This document shows, one piece after another, positions 32,363 through 46,400 of a stretch of 64,000 nt of DNA. Source of the DNA: Cinclus cinclus (taxonomy: Eukaryota; Chordata; Aves; Passeriformes; Cinclidae); assembly GCF_963662255.1 (NCBI RefSeq), contig NC_085046.1, forward strand, positions 18,450,809 through 18,514,808, given 5' to 3'. Below the pieces are notes generated by a model. That model saw nothing but the letters and a program-made list of their open reading frames with translations, did not search any database and was not told the origin of the DNA. Position 1 is the first letter of the stretch, and every line of letters begins with the position of its first letter. The position numbers were made by a program, and so were the translations under genes.

Positions 32363-35300
32363 GTAAGCTGTTAAGTACTGTTGTTATTCAAAACATGGTG
32401 GGGAAGATAAAACCCCTGTTTGTGCTCTCCAGATTTCATTTTCTCTCTTTTCTTGACATGAAACTTATGGTCAAACAACAGGTTCCATGCCGACTTCTAG
32501 AGAAGTCATAATGGGAAAGAATGGGAGCTATATTATCATTTTTTTTTAAATATATGGATAGCTATTACTATTACGTTAATTTTGACTCTGTAAGGAAGGT
32601 CAAAATATCTCCAGTCTTAATTTTACACAGAAGAAAGATGATTAAAACTGATTCTGCAATATTTCAATGTTTAAATATTGCAGGCCAGTTTGAAGTCTCC
32701 CCTTCTGCCAATCAGGAATTTCTCTAGAACTGCACATATCTATTACCTCATGTTTCACAATTTCACACAGCTTTAACAATATCTCAAGCTGTAATTCATC
32801 ACTAACTCATTAGATCTCTGGTAAGTCAAGTACCGGTGCTGAGAAGTGATGTTCTGAAAGATGGTCCAAGATGAGAATGGGTGTTCAAGGGGTAGAATAC
32901 AAATTAGATTTATATCTAAAGACAAGGTATTGCATAAACATATTATTTGGCATTATTGTAATGAACTCTATTTAAAAATTGAAGTGGATATTTGAAATTG
33001 CTTAAAAGTCAGCAAGTCTGCTAAAGCAAAGAAAGCAATAACAATTTTTCTTTTCTCATTTCCTTTTGTTTTGGTGTGTCCCATTTCTGTTTTTCTGTGC
33101 TTTGCAGCCATGTAAACCCCAGAAGATCTGTGTACAAAAAGACCACACTGAGACAACACTCTAAAATTCTTCCTATGTAGTGATAACAGTGAGGCTGACT
33201 TTAAGTTTGCCTCTCACAAACCAGAGAAATTGCAGATGAAATGGACAAACTTGTGGGTCACATAGGCCATCCACCTGCCTAAAGCAAGGTTAACTGTTAT
33301 TCCTCGCAGATGCTTTTTCAGTCTGTTCCTTAAAGTTTCCAAATAAATCTCCCCCACATAAGGAAGTATATTTCTTTCCTTTTTTGTTGCCATCTTTTAT
33401 GTGTCTGTAGCTGCAGTAGCCTTATATGAGAAGGGGTTTCCCAAAAGTGTGTGTTCAGAGAGCTCTGCCTGAGGCAGGTGCTGATGATCTTCCACCACTA
33501 CTCACTTTCTTAGTTGTGGTGCAGCCAAAGAAAAAGAGAAAGGCTTCTGTAAAATTGCAGTGTGACATTCAGTTTGCAATTTGCTCTTTAGTGTATGCTA
33601 CAAACCTCCTGCTCTCTGCTGCATTTTATGTGTGCTGTAGCCTTGTGTAAGAAAAATGTGTGCAATCTCATGTTCAGCAGCTGAAGCCTTGCTAGCACAA
33701 GCAGATTGGAATGAAGGGCATCCCTGAGATAGATTCTTGAGCTGTAAGAACTGAAATATTAGTACTATTTATCACCTAAACATACTCCAATATCAAAACA
33801 CACAGAAATTCTTAATTTCCTATGCCTGCCAAACAGCAGAAATTGTGCAACTATTTAAAGGAAAAAGGCTATGACAGACCTGAGGTATTTCAGCTAATGC
33901 TTTTTTTGGAATAAAATTCCAATTATACTATCTATTTGTTTAAAAAGAAGCAGTGAGCTCCTGCTCATGAAATATCCTTGGCAGCTAAAAAATAATTGCA
34001 AACTGAAAAACATATTTATGACTCTCATGAGTATTTTGTGTAGCTGAATATTGTTCAGCCAGTTAGGAAAAGTGTGTCAGAATCCCTCTGCTTGATTTTT
34101 AATGTATTATTGGTGAAGTTAGAGCTACTTTTTCAAATGCGTGGTTGCTAAAATAAATGACACTGCTCTGGCAAATAGGCACTAATTTTAACCCTACTAA
34201 GCCTTTGTAAACCCATCAAGACAAATTGATGTCAGTGAACTTTGGATCTAATAAAGAGGAACCACAATTCTCACATGAATATAAGGATATTTTACCTTGG
34301 CAAAAGTTACCAGGGAATTAAAACTGATTTTTTTTATATATTGCCAAGATTCTGATTCTATGTATGTTATTCCAGATTACAGAGTTGGATAAAATCAATC
34401 CAAATCAATGACTCTTGCACTGGTCCTGCCATAAAGCCATACTTACATTTTCACTCACTAAGGCATGATCAAACAGGACAAGTTGGGCATTCACCAATTC
34501 CCCTACCCTTCTCATGCCTGTCAATACTTTATGTAGGTGCATAATTTGTATAATTCATCTCCATGAGGACTAACACATAGTTTATCATAAGATTTTGTGT
34601 TGGCTTTAATTTATCTTGGCAGGAAGGAGTTAGCACTGTGCCTCACCTTATGGGAGTTGTGGTAGATAGTGTATAATGTACATACAATGAATGTATTCTA
34701 AAGCTATGGGACTTATTTTGTTAGCTCTGCCTGTTCTTTCTATTGCATGTAGACTGTTAATCATTTGAAACATGATGTATTTGGGGTCCTCACAGTCCTA
34801 CTTTACCTTACCAACCCATTATTTAGCTCGGTACCTCTCTAACCAGCAAAAGAACAAAGTTGGGAAGACAGTTGTTTTCCTGCTTCCAGTATATGGAGTA
34901 AATCTTGCAACCAGGTCTGCCCAAGAAGAAACTCTATAGTAAAAATGCATTATGTGGTAGATTTGTGCTTTGACTGATTATACTTTACGCCAAGGTTTTA
35001 TTTGAAACTGGTTTGAAGAGATTAAAAAAATTGTTAATTTTAGACATATAAAATATCATAGAATCATTTATATTGGAGAAGAACATTAGGACCATCAAAT
35101 CCAACAGTTAACCCAGGACTATCAATCCCACCACAAAACCATGCCCTCAAGCATCATGTCAACACATCTTGTAAATATATCCAGGGATGTTAACTCAGCC
35201 ACTTCCCTGGGCAGCCTGTTCAGTGCTTGACAACCCTTTCAGTGAAGAATCTTTTCCTAATGTCCAATATATAAACCTCCCCTGGCACACTTGGGAACAT

Positions 35301-36327
35301 TTACTCACATCCTGTCACTTGTTACCTGGGAAAAGAGATCTATTCCCACTACAGCCTCCTTTTGGGTGTTTGTAGAGAGTGATAAGGTCCCCCTCAAGCC
35401 TACTTTTCTCCAAACCCTTTCCCAGCTCCGTTGCCCTTCTCTGGACTCTCTTTTGCACCTCAGTGTCCTTTTGGAATTGAGGGGCCCAGAACTGAACACA
35501 GGATTTGAGGTGTGGCCTCAGCAGTGCTGAGTCCAGGGGGATGGTCACTGCCCTGGTCCTGCTGGCCACGCTGTTGCTGATCCAGGCCAGGATGCCATTG
35601 GCCTCTTGGCCACCTGGGCACTCGCTGGCACAGGGAATTACTTGTTAAATTCAGGTGTGGGAATCATTTTATCCTATGGTAGATGTGTACAATGCAGATT
35701 TCTACAGCTGAATTTGTCACCTTAGCTCATTTTTAAAATATTAATTAAGAAAGATAGATACTTTTACATTTATGTGAATTAAGCAATTAGTAGAAATTTA
35801 TTTTGGATGAGCTATGGCCCTGATTCTTCTTCTTATGCTGACATGACTTCTGCTGTAGGCAAAGGAGAGTCTGCAGTGTCTCTGTCAGCTGTGGAGCTGT
35901 ATGCTGCCATCTGTCAGCTATAGGGATATACACTGCAGCATCTCCACACATAAGGGTGCTGCTGATGAACTGGGGAAATAATTTTATAGCTCTGATGATT
36001 TTGGTTCTGCTACTGGAAGAGAGTCTAATATGTGATACTTAACTGGTTTTCATTTATTTAGACTTAACATACTATGGTCATGTTTAGAAAAATGCAAAAA
36101 AATTGGGAGCAAAAGTCTCCTTAAAATAATGTCAGCACTTAAAATGGATACACTAAGTTCTTTTAAGCAGGAAATTAACCTTTCTGATCTCTTGGGGTGA
36201 ATATCTAGATATATTGGCTAATTTCTAGATAAAGGAAATTGATTGCTGATTGCTAAAGCTCATTCCTTTCATGCTTTTACTTCCTTTGTTGTTTGTCTGT
36301 CTTATAATTTCTATGCTTTGGAAAAAG
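32363..36327 (+). other. NEBL: Intron w16-w17
   Basis: This 4.0 kb intron contains the CR1 fragment at about 35.05-35.64 kb. The acceptor is purine-rich next to the AG (TTGGAAAAAG), with pyrimidines further upstream, which suggests a weak site. No further exon was recognised. Confidence 0.78.
35054..35636 (-). mobile_element. CR1 LINE fragment, 5'-truncated, antisense
   Basis: The left edge reads TCATAGAATCAT, the reverse complement of the ATTCTATGA-type 3' end of CR1. Next comes text typical of antisense avian CR1: TCCAAC at the start, CCTGGGCAGCCTGTTCAGTGC in a slightly degraded form, and CTTCTCTGGACTC further on. On the minus strand the region around 35.3-35.57 kb encodes a piece of the ORF2 C-terminus ([13 protein letters not shown], then [16 protein letters not shown]). 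Only the last 0.6 kb of the element is present, so it cannot move. The truncated right end is placed approximately. No target-site duplication was confirmed. Confidence 0.9.
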
Positions 36328-36420
36328 ATCTTAAAGTTTGGCGCACAGATCCTGGCTCCATCTTCGACATTGATCCTCTGGAGGACAATATTCAATCTAG
36401 AAGTCTGCATATGCTTTCTG
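36328..36420 (+). CDS. NEBL: Nebulette exon w17: linker, nebulette-specific
   Basis: The exon is 93 nt, phase 1 in and phase 1 out. It reads (D)LKVWRTDPGSIFDIDPLED, followed by NIQSRSLHMLS. This is a hallmark segment shared by nebulette and nebulin just before the Ser-rich region. The acceptor GGAAAAAG is purine-rich and weak, and the donor CTG|GTATTG is also weak. In mammalian LASP2-type transcripts this exon is left out. The weak sites and symmetric phase fit alternative inclusion. It belongs to the Z-disc linker, which contributes to filamin-, titin- and alpha-actinin-related interactions in the family. Confidence 0.93.
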
Positions 36421-37364
36421 GTATTGCTTATATCCTGACTTTTCCCCAGTTCAACTTTTCATGTTTGCGAAACTAAGTTAATACTGTAAATTTTCAGGTC
36501 AATATGTCAGCCATATGTTTTATAAGCATGCTTTCATATATACTTACAACTGTTGTAGTTTAAAAGCAGTGTTTTATAGGAACTTCAGCCATAATCACAT
36601 ATGGAGATAAGAAATAGTGAATTAAATCTCATCTTAAACAACTTATTCATGCCCCTTATAAGTAACCATTTAAAAAACATTGACCTACTTTGTCCTTACA
36701 ATAAGTAGAATTTTCAAATAGTTGGACCTTATAAAATTTCAGACTTATAGAAAGTGACCTATTTATGAAATTGATTTCTTTTCCATGCACATTTGGCCTA
36801 TATGGCACACGAGTTTATGCTTTGTTCTACTATTTACAACTCCAAGACTCTCATAATTTTAGGATAGGTGGAAAAGGAGAGAAAGTAATGTAATAACAGG
36901 GAGCAGGTTTTGGCTTTACAAGCTTATTGATTCTTTTCCTGCATAGGAGTGTTTATTTTGAATATTTAATTTTTCACATGCATTTCCTTTGCTACTTTGG
37001 AACTTTAAATATTCTTTTGAACAGCAAATAGCTGTATTTCCACATGCATGCTCGGATGAAGGAATAATTTAATTTTCCACTGGAAATTTTTATATTCTTC
37101 ATCGTTATCCCTTCTCTTTCTGGCATCTCAATACAACCTTCCATTTCTGTTATTCTTTTAAAGTAAAGAACAAACTTAGTTGTATTAGATTTTGAAGCAA
37201 GCTTTGGAACTAATGGTTCAAAGAATTTACTTTTCTCTGATTTTAATGCCATCAGTGTATGAATAGCAATGTTAACAGTGGCTGGGAGGTTTATGTTGTT
37301 GCTTGTCTTTGCACTTCTGCCATCTATTTACTATGATATTCTTTATTTCTTTCTACCTTTGTAG
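36421..37364 (+). other. NEBL: Intron w17-w18
   Basis: This 0.94 kb AT-rich intron has a GTATTG donor and the acceptor TTTCTACCTTTGTAG. No feature was recognised. Confidence 0.8.
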
Positions 37365-37493
37365 AAAGAGCAAGCCGTTACAGTAAGCAGTATTTACATT
37401 CTACCAGTCTGGGAGATTATAAATCAGATGGCTCTGACACAAACCCTACCTTTTCTTACTGCAGTGAGATAACAAGGCCATCTGATGAAGGAG
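37365..37493 (+). CDS. NEBL: Nebulette exon w18: Ser-rich linker
   Basis: The exon is 129 nt, phase 1 in and out. It reads (E)RASRYSKQYLHSTSLGD, followed by YKSDGSDTNPTFSYCSEITR and PSDEG. The end PTFSYCSEITRPSDEG is nebulette-like, while the middle has diverged from the mammalian Ser/His-rich segment as I recall it. It is rich in Ser, Tyr and Asp and likely disordered and phosphorylatable. The acceptor CTTTGTAG is good and the donor GAG|GTACCA is modest. It would be excluded together with w17 in a LASP2-type product. Confidence 0.9.
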
Positions 37494-40400
37494 GTACCAT
37501 TTATTCCCACCTTTTCCACTAACAGCACTGTTGCAGTGTGAGACTTCACTGGCCTGTACTAACTCCATATCCTTGTGTAGTCACAAGCAGAAAGCTATTT
37601 GTAAGCTATTGCCTGATTGACTGAGAAAGCAAAGCAAGACTGCACAGTTTATGGTCTGTGTGCTTTATCATTCTATTGTGAATTCTCTTTCACAATTTTG
37701 GTAATGCTATAATCCAAAGCCCTGTTAACTCCTATTTACAGTGCTTTAAAGAAGGTGTGTGGTGTTTCTGGAAAACGTACATGAATCTGGTTTTTTCTCT
37801 TGAATAACAATGTAACTGAATGAAATACACCTTTCACCTGAAAAAAACCCCATATTTACCTTGGACTTTTCAGTGGGTAAATCAAGTATATGATAGTAAT
37901 TTAGTGGCTAAAGTACTTTTTCCCATATTCAGCTATGCAGGTTTTTTTGGCTCTGGGTTCTTATCTTTTAAAAAAAACCCAAGGAATTTTGTCATGTTTT
38001 CTCTTTCTTACATAACTAAATTTTCTCATCCTCTCAGTGGTTTGAGGGCTAACATTCAGCTGGTTAGTTTATATAGTCTGTTATGGTTTAGCATTGATTA
38101 ATATTAACATACTTTGACAAACCTGCTTTCTCAGGTACAAACCCACATCGTGTACCTATTTGATGCTGTTGATTAGAAGAAAATTCAGGAAAATGATGAA
38201 TTAGTGTCTAGTCATCCTAGTGGCATTACAGTATGCACTAGACTTGACTGATGAAAATATTCTGAATCATTGCATTCTAAATAGATAACTTTTAAAAATA
38301 GTGATTTCTGCTTTTCAGTTGTGAAAAAATGGTGCATTGGAGAGGTTATCCAAAGGGTTATTTTTTTTTCTTGTAAGAAACCATTTAGTTGCCTACAAAA
38401 CAATTAATTACCCATGCTTTTAGAAGATTTTAAGGCATCTTGATTGTAGACTGCACTTGTTTATGTTCTCCCATTCACTGGAGTAATAGGTTACTGTGAT
38501 GGTTGTTGCTTATGGAGTCTGTGTTTTTTGGGTTCTGTGTAAATACATACAAGCAGCTCTGATTAAAAATTGGTGGGGGAGAGGTGTTCAGACTGAAGTG
38601 CTTACTCTGAACAAAGAAAGAAACATATCTTTGACAGAAATGTACTGCCTTTTATCATGTCTGACTATCTTTATTTGGTATTTCAACTATACTCTCAACT
38701 CTTTTAATAGATTATATCAATAATGCACATTTTTTTTTTCTCTTCGTGGGATGATGCAAAATGGGCTTCACAGTCCAGTGCCCACTGTCTATAGTTGTTC
38801 TGATCTTTTCTTTGGCAGTATTCCAAGCCATTTCAACATTGGTTTGTCAGCTAGATTTGATTTTTATCAGATATTTTTTACTACTTGCCATATTGAGAAT
38901 GGGAAATGGGCTTTATTTTCCTGGTTGTTCTGGCATTAATAAGCTTGCTTTTTTTGGCTCTATTTGAATCTATTCTTGTGGTGATGTCTTGAATAGATCC
39001 TTCCCAAGATCAGCATATTTTAGCAAGAGGTTGTTTCTGTTTTAACCCAGCTGGCTAGCCAGCATTTGAGCATCTGTAGACAGTTCCCATTGCAGGGAAG
39101 AAATGAGTGGCACAGCTAAATAACTGAACATAATCCTAATGATATACAAGAAACACACTCAGAGCCAGCAGAAGATAGCATCTGTGGCCAGAAATACCAA
39201 TCTTTCTCATCCCATCCAAAAGGTCATTTCACACATAGCCACAGGACAAGTGTGCCCATAACCTTTATACAGTGTCTCTTACACCACAAATGAGAACCAA
39301 ATCTATTGGTTCTTTGGCATCATGGTGAGATTCCATGGCTGTTTCTTGTGGAGTTTGTACTTTTAGATCAGCAGAGTTTGTTTTGCTCATTGGCAATTGT
39401 TCTATCTGATGGTGTGCCAACATGAAAGACAGTTGAAGACCTGTAATCAATCTTACAATCTCTGTGTCTTTGGACTTATCATCTTTCACATATTTCTACA
39501 TTCATCAATTGCTACTTTATTTTAGATACCTTTTCTGATAGTTGACACATGATTCAAATCTTCGCCTGCCACAGCTGATGGAATTATTCCTGAACTAACT
39601 CTTCCCAGTCTTTAGCTGGGTCCCTGACTTAATACCAGATGTTAAAGGCTTATTCAGGTCTAAATAACTCTCTCTTCTATTGGGGAATTTCAGTAATAAC
39701 ATCACAGAGAAGCTACTAACATTATTCATTAGAATTGCTTCTTTCTATTTTGTTCCCTGACTGTTATTTTAGATGATGATGTTGAGCTGAACCATGTGTC
39801 CTTCTCAGCAATCTTTCTCTACAAAATCAATAGATTTTTGCATGATGTAAGTCCAGAAAATTCCCCGTTCTCCCCTTTAGAGTAATGCAGGTAAAATTGA
39901 ATAGGAAACAAGGTTAATACTTTCCAGCAAGCTGGGGCAAGACATGTGCTTTCATTTCAATAATATTTTTGAAATTATTTTTCAAATTCATGTCTCTTTT
40001 TTTACAACTTCCTTCTGTGATTGTTTTGCAGGGTTGACTTTATTGCTTCACAGTATATTTGAGGATTTTTGCCACTCTGAACAGGAGGTGTTGCACTAGA
40101 GCTTCTCAGTCTGCCTAAATACTTTGTAATTAGTTATTGCCTAACAAAGTTTATCTTTGTACCTGCAAGCCATTCTGTAGGACTTAAGTGAAACACTGGG
40201 TGCCACATTTTTGCAAAATCCTCACTGGTAGTGAGTAATTATTTCCAACCTGGCTAAAAAGGAAAAGAAACTAATGATTTATCTCTTTCAGTCCTGCTTT
40301 TAACAGTGATGTTGCCACTTCTCAGGCATGGAACCCTTTACTTTTGGGAAGGTTTTTCAGATTTTTTTTTTCAGAAGGAGAGGTTGAGATATATGGATGA

Positions 40401-43400
40401 CAGATTTATTTTTGTTTATAAAGGCAGACCATTTTTTTTTTCTCCACAGAGCACTTGGAAAAATGAGCAAAGTTCTGAAGTTCAGGTCTCTCTTGACAGC
40501 ATTCTGTCTGAAAAATATCTCAACTGATGTGTTTTGGCCTTATTTAGATACTTTATAGAGTCTTTTTTGTATGTCCTGATTCTCCATGCAGCATTGTACA
40601 GTGGTTTTCTCCCAGTTCTTTCCACACTCACTTTCTTGCTCCCCTTCCTCCTCTTCAAATAAAGTTCCACCCTGTCAGTTTGCATTTAGGGTCCAGGAGA
40701 GAATGATTTGGTTCTCATGGCTCAACACCTCTGCCAATCTGGCACTCTTTTGGACAGTTTCTAGTTGAAACCTTCAGGGTTGCTTTTCTCCTCTTTTGCA
40801 TTTGACCTTTTCCTTTCTTCTTTCTTTCTTTTTTTTTTTTTTACTTTCATTTCCTCTTAATGTGTAGTTTGTGTGCACACCTTTGTGTCGGCATGTATCA
40901 GCAAATAGACATGATGCATAAATTTTTCCTTACCATAGGTTCAGGCTTTTCAGTGTAAGGAAGTGACTGTTTTTTTTTTAATTTTAAATTGTGTGTAGTC
41001 TGTAAGTGGAGAAAAATAAGAGATGAGTATCAATTCATTTTCAGTTATGGATATATTGTTACTTTGGTGGGGAAAAAACATGGTTTCTTGGTTATTTTCT
41101 ATGACATCATCATATTATCTTAAAAGATACATAGAAATTAGTCTGTAGGAGATGGAAATCAATTTTGCTGTACTCCCAAAACCATGTTATGTAGGAAACC
41201 TTAGTGGATATTAGGACAGAATTTTCAAGGGCCTTTTGTTGTGATTTAAACATGTGCCAAAATTTCATGTCTTTGGTTGGAGCCAGCATGTTACTAGTTG
41301 GCTGCAGGTGTGCTATTTTCACCTGTCTCCTTCAGCCCAAGTTCTTCAGACTCAGTTCACTTGCTGCCACCAGACAAGTAGTGAGAGTTAGCATAAAGAA
41401 GCCTTGAAATGAGTTTTAAGGTCTTCCTTTCTTTAGTTTAATGAAACCAGTCTGCCAGCAGCACTCAAGTCTCTCTTTGCCTGGTTATTTATCTTCTTTT
41501 ACTCACACTGGCAATCCAAATACACAGATTTCAAGAAACCATGAAATTCCACTTCTTTTTTATCAGCTTTAAAAATAGCTTGTAGATTGTTATGAGAAAA
41601 CTTAAAATTGTTATTAGATACTTCATTGATATTACATAACAGAAAAGCAATCTAGAAAAAATTGTTGTAAACAGCCTCTGAGGAATAAATACAGCAAATG
41701 GGTATTGTTGTCAATTTGACTCCAAAGTCTATGAAGACTGAAGAAAACACAGTGCTGCAGTCTCTTTCTTAAAGTTTTGAAGCCTTCATCTAGCTTGGAG
41801 TGAAAGTTTAATCAATGAGAAACAGTAAGCGCTTTCATCTCTCTCCCCAGTGGCATGTCCTCATTGTGTGATATGAACCTTCTGAAGAGGAAAGGCTCCA
41901 GAGCAGCTGAGTCTGCTCCCCTCCCTTCCTTCAGACTCCAGGGGTTACCTTCCTCCTCTCCTCACTGAGGCAGGAACACGTTGTAGGCCAGAACTGGAAC
42001 TGCTGTTTGAACTACTGTGTGAACACAGCCCTGCAAAGAGCAAACACAGACTTTGTGAATTGTGTGTCACTGGAAGCAGCCTTGTTCTGTGTACCAGCTC
42101 AAGGAGAGGCCTTTTATTCCTCAGTCCAACACTGACATTTTAAACATGAATTTCAAGGGTGTCTCCTTGTCTCCCCATAGCACACACCAATATCTGTAAC
42201 TCTGTATGTAAAATCATTTGTAGGATTTGCCTGAGGCTTTGGCACCCACACATATATACCACAGAAAATCTTAAAACAAGGAACTTTGCTGCTTCTGCAG
42301 CAGTCTGGTCAGAACATTACAAACCACTCAGATAAAGTGGAGAAAATCCCTCTTTATTTCACATGCTGGAATTGCAGACATTTCCCAGTATGCAGGCCAA
42401 GTAGTCTCCTTCCATTGGGGTAGTGGTCATAACTCTTCTCCTATGCCAAGAGCTGAAAGAAGACGAGGAAAGAAAACCAGAAATTGTTCCCTCTTTGCTC
42501 TGTCCTTCCCATGAATTCTAACAAAAACCCCTCTGGTTTTGATGTTGGGAAAATCACAATTAGTAAAAGACAAGTCAAAGAAGAAAGGGGATAATATCTG
42601 GCTGCTCTTTATGTTATAATAGAGAGATTTGTCTTCCATGTCCAGGTGCAGCTGTCAGGAGTACAGGGCAGGAATCCTTCACTCTTCTCTGTATTCATAT
42701 TCAGTTGCTAAGCTCTGCCATTGAGGAGGTCAAGCAGAATGGCACAGCAGTTGTATTTTCTTCCCTGTTAGTCAGATGAGAATTGTTCTTTTTTTGCTGG
42801 GTAGCTGAACTCTGTTTCTGTAGTGTTCCCTGGAGTCCAGTAATCAAACATGGCATTCAGAGGGACAGGAATTGCACAGTTCACAGGAAGAACTATAGGC
42901 ATTTGTGGGTTTCTTGTCCCCTTTCAAGTGTGTCAGCAGACTGCCCTACCACAGAAAGCTGAACACATCAAAATGATACTCTCTGTCTGCTCTTGGTGAG
43001 AGGGTCACATTGACACTTGTCTTAGCCACCAGACTCTTACATCCGTTTCTAACTTTTTTGTATTTCAGACTAGATGGTACTTTGGTTTTCCTTCTTTAAC
43101 ATGTCAGACCCCAGCAGGTTTGCCAACCTGAAAGCTAATGTGTGGGAAAAAACTATTCTTCCATTCAACAGCATTTTGGTAAAAGTGTTCTTCCATCTTG
43201 GTAATCGGGTGGTTTTCTGTTCTTAAGTGTGTAATGTACTAGAAATTCTTGCAGTCAAATAATAAATAACTTACAAACTTCTGAGACATTCTTGAACTTA
43301 ACTAACTAGTTCTCTTGTATGTTATACAGACAGAAGTGCATATATATACTTGTAATCTCTCTTATTAATTATTTAGCAGGAAGAGGTTTTTTTTTGTTAG

Positions 43401-46400
43401 AGAGCTTGCTCTCCAGAACTGGCAAATCCTGGTCTTTCATTCTCAAATATATTTTTTACGGAAGTTATATGGTTTCCTTTGTAAAGGTTTGCTGTAACCA
43501 CATTGTACCCCAAAAGGACATGGTTTTTCAGGCAGCAAGGCAAGAGCTCTATCTTTTCTGAAAATTGCATCTTTCATTTGAAGGAGGTGTGTTTTGCTGT
43601 TTCAGCTTCTGCCTCCTCTTTTGCAGTCACTCCTAGTGTTCAAAGGGCATTTTTTTTGGGGATTTCAAATAACATTATTACACTTAGAGGAGTTCTTGAA
43701 TACAGTGGGAGGCTTCCTGGTGTTAAAACCTTCTCAGGTCTAGATTTGAGATAAGAAGGAAAAGTAAAGATAAAGTTAGTTGCAAGAGTTCAGATGTCTG
43801 TTAGAAGCAGGTTGAGTATGTTCCCCACACATATGCTAATTTCTATGTGTTTACATGATTTAGAGGATTTCTGACTGCTTAATATATAATTTTGTCTCTG
43901 AATAATCCATTTCAGCCTTTTAAGCCATGTAAGTACAAGAATCTAGAAAGGCAATGGGGACTACCTTTATTCACTATCTTGTGCATTATCAATTTTCTGT
44001 CCTACTCTGGGCTATTGGACTTTGTGTCCTCTGATGAGTGCTTTGTTAATGCAGAACATAAGAGAAATTAGTGCAGAAAATTATACTTCATTCTTTTCCA
44101 CCACAAAGAGGTATTAGCTGTCTGTAAAACCTGATTTTTTAACATAAAGCTTGAAAATTCATACAGTTCTTCAAGTGATTGCTTAGTTAAATTTTGATTA
44201 AGATCTGATTTAGGGTGTTGGGAATAAAGCTAAATATTCCATGCTGGTTGTAATACATTGAGATATAAATCATTGATTAATCTGAAAGCACATTTTCATT
44301 CAGTGTGTGTTCACTGAGGATGAGGTAATGTTCCAGGGAGAGCTTTACCTTTCATACTTCAAAAATATTTTTCTTAGATTCCTTATGCCTGTCTTTGATT
44401 CCCATGCTTCTCTCCTGCACTCTTGGTATCTGGCAGCATCCAAAGACAATCCCCACACATCCAGGTGGAGGAAAGTCCAGAAGAGATCCCATTTTTTATT
44501 TCTGTAGTGTAGCAGCAGTTCAGGGGATCCTTCTGTTTCTTCTGCTGGCTGTCTGAGTTTGATGTTCCTTTTTTCATTAAACACTTGGTGAGCAGAAAGT
44601 GGAAAGGAAGTTTCCATGTGACTCAGCCATTGGAAGTGTTAATGACTCCCTTGGCAAGGAGTTGTTTCAGTTTTTCAGTGTGGTCCCCTAGAGCAGCTTT
44701 TGATACACTGCAGAGATTTTTATATCCAGTACACAGTAAATATAATTAGTAAAATTGTGTGCAGTGACATACATGATCCTGGTTAATGCTACCCTTCCAC
44801 CATTTTTCAGACTGGTTATACCCACTATGCAAATAAATTGATGCACAGAAATCAAAGCAGAGCTTCTGTGAGAAGAGCATGCAGGCTTCTCTCTCTAATG
44901 CACAAGGACACCAGTAAATGTTCAGTAAATGTAAGAGAATTTGAATTATAATTGAAGGCATGTGGGTAGTGTAACATGTCAACCTTCATTTTACTAAATC
45001 TTTCCTTTTGTGAGGAAGCCTAGAGCAAAGCTATGCCTATTCACAATTTAAGTAGGAATTGCAGCTTCCTGTGGTACACCATGGAAGTGTGGTACACACT
45101 AGGACTGAGGATGCCTTGGGCTGACTTTAAGACATTTTGTGCCTTCATAAATACAAAAATGTGTTTTGTTGTGAGAAGAGAGAAAAGGCAGAGTGTACTG
45201 TTGTCTCAGCTGAGACATGCTGCAACTTCGGTTGAATGCTGGGCAGGTGTCAGTAAGGTTTGTTTGTAACACCAAATCCTGTCTGCTATTCATACTCTGA
45301 GCAGGATGCCCTGTGCTTTGGTTGTGTTCCAGGCATAGAACCAGTGGGAGAAAGGGTGTGTGTGTGAGTACTGGGGCATGGCAGCTGTTAATAGACACAC
45401 AGGCTGAACTCTGGGCTGTACAGCTACCACTGAAGAAAATGCCAAACTCGTATTCGTAGTGGTGTCTGAAAAAAATGATCTTTTATATTTGAATTGCTAG
45501 AACAATTCCTATGACACAATATAGTTTATATAGTCCCTGTTAGTAATTTTTTTTTCTCGGGTTGCAATAGAGTATTTAATGTATTTGATTTGTGAGGAAA
45601 ATGAGTGAATTAAACATCTAGAAAAGTTTGGTTTTTTTTCAGTTGAATAACAAACCAGATTTTTTGTTGGCACATTTAACTGGTTTAGAATATTCTGTGT
45701 TCATCATAATAACCCCAAAACTACATTTTTGGATTCAAAACTGGGAACAAATAGGACTCCAGTGTTAGGGTTAGAAGCCAAATAGTTCAAGTAGTTTTCT
45801 CTCTTACAGTACTGTAGAAAAGTTTGTCAGTGAAATCTGGAAGGAGATAAATGGTTTGTATTTTAGGTGAAATAAATTTTAAGTGAAGTAGATGGTTGTA
45901 GCCGGCAATAAAGTCCTAAATGTCAGATATAGAAGTCATACAATTTTTAAAATCCCCAAAACAACTGTTAAAGAAGTTGGATTGAAGATAATTAATATAA
46001 TTAATTCTAAGTTATAATTTTGTATTTTGTTCACTTTCATTTTACTCTGATTTTTTTTTAGCAAAACCGACAAAAACATGACTATGAATAAACACTACAA
46101 AGAGACTTTTCCTGTATTTTTAAAGGCTGATAATGCTTTGAAATATTTTACTGAATTTCCTGGGAGATCATTTAATGCCCTATTTTATAATAAACACCTT
46201 TACTTTCATTTGATAAAGCTTTTTCTTTTTTTTTTTTTTTTGAAGGGGCTACTATGCAATTGCATTTATCAAATCAATTCTTTTGAGAATTTATGGTCTT
46301 GCAGTCCAAAATGGCCATTCCAAAAGCAGTCTGGGGAAGCTGATTTCATTTTCAGAACATCAGAATTGTCTGCTGTGCCAGAACAAGACTGGCTTTTGCT

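Noticed and set aside
35305..35569. Antisense ORFs as a host gene
   Set aside because: They are remnants of CR1 ORF2, recognised by the RRAT...KGLE and GDLITLY strings and the CR1 3' end at the left edge.
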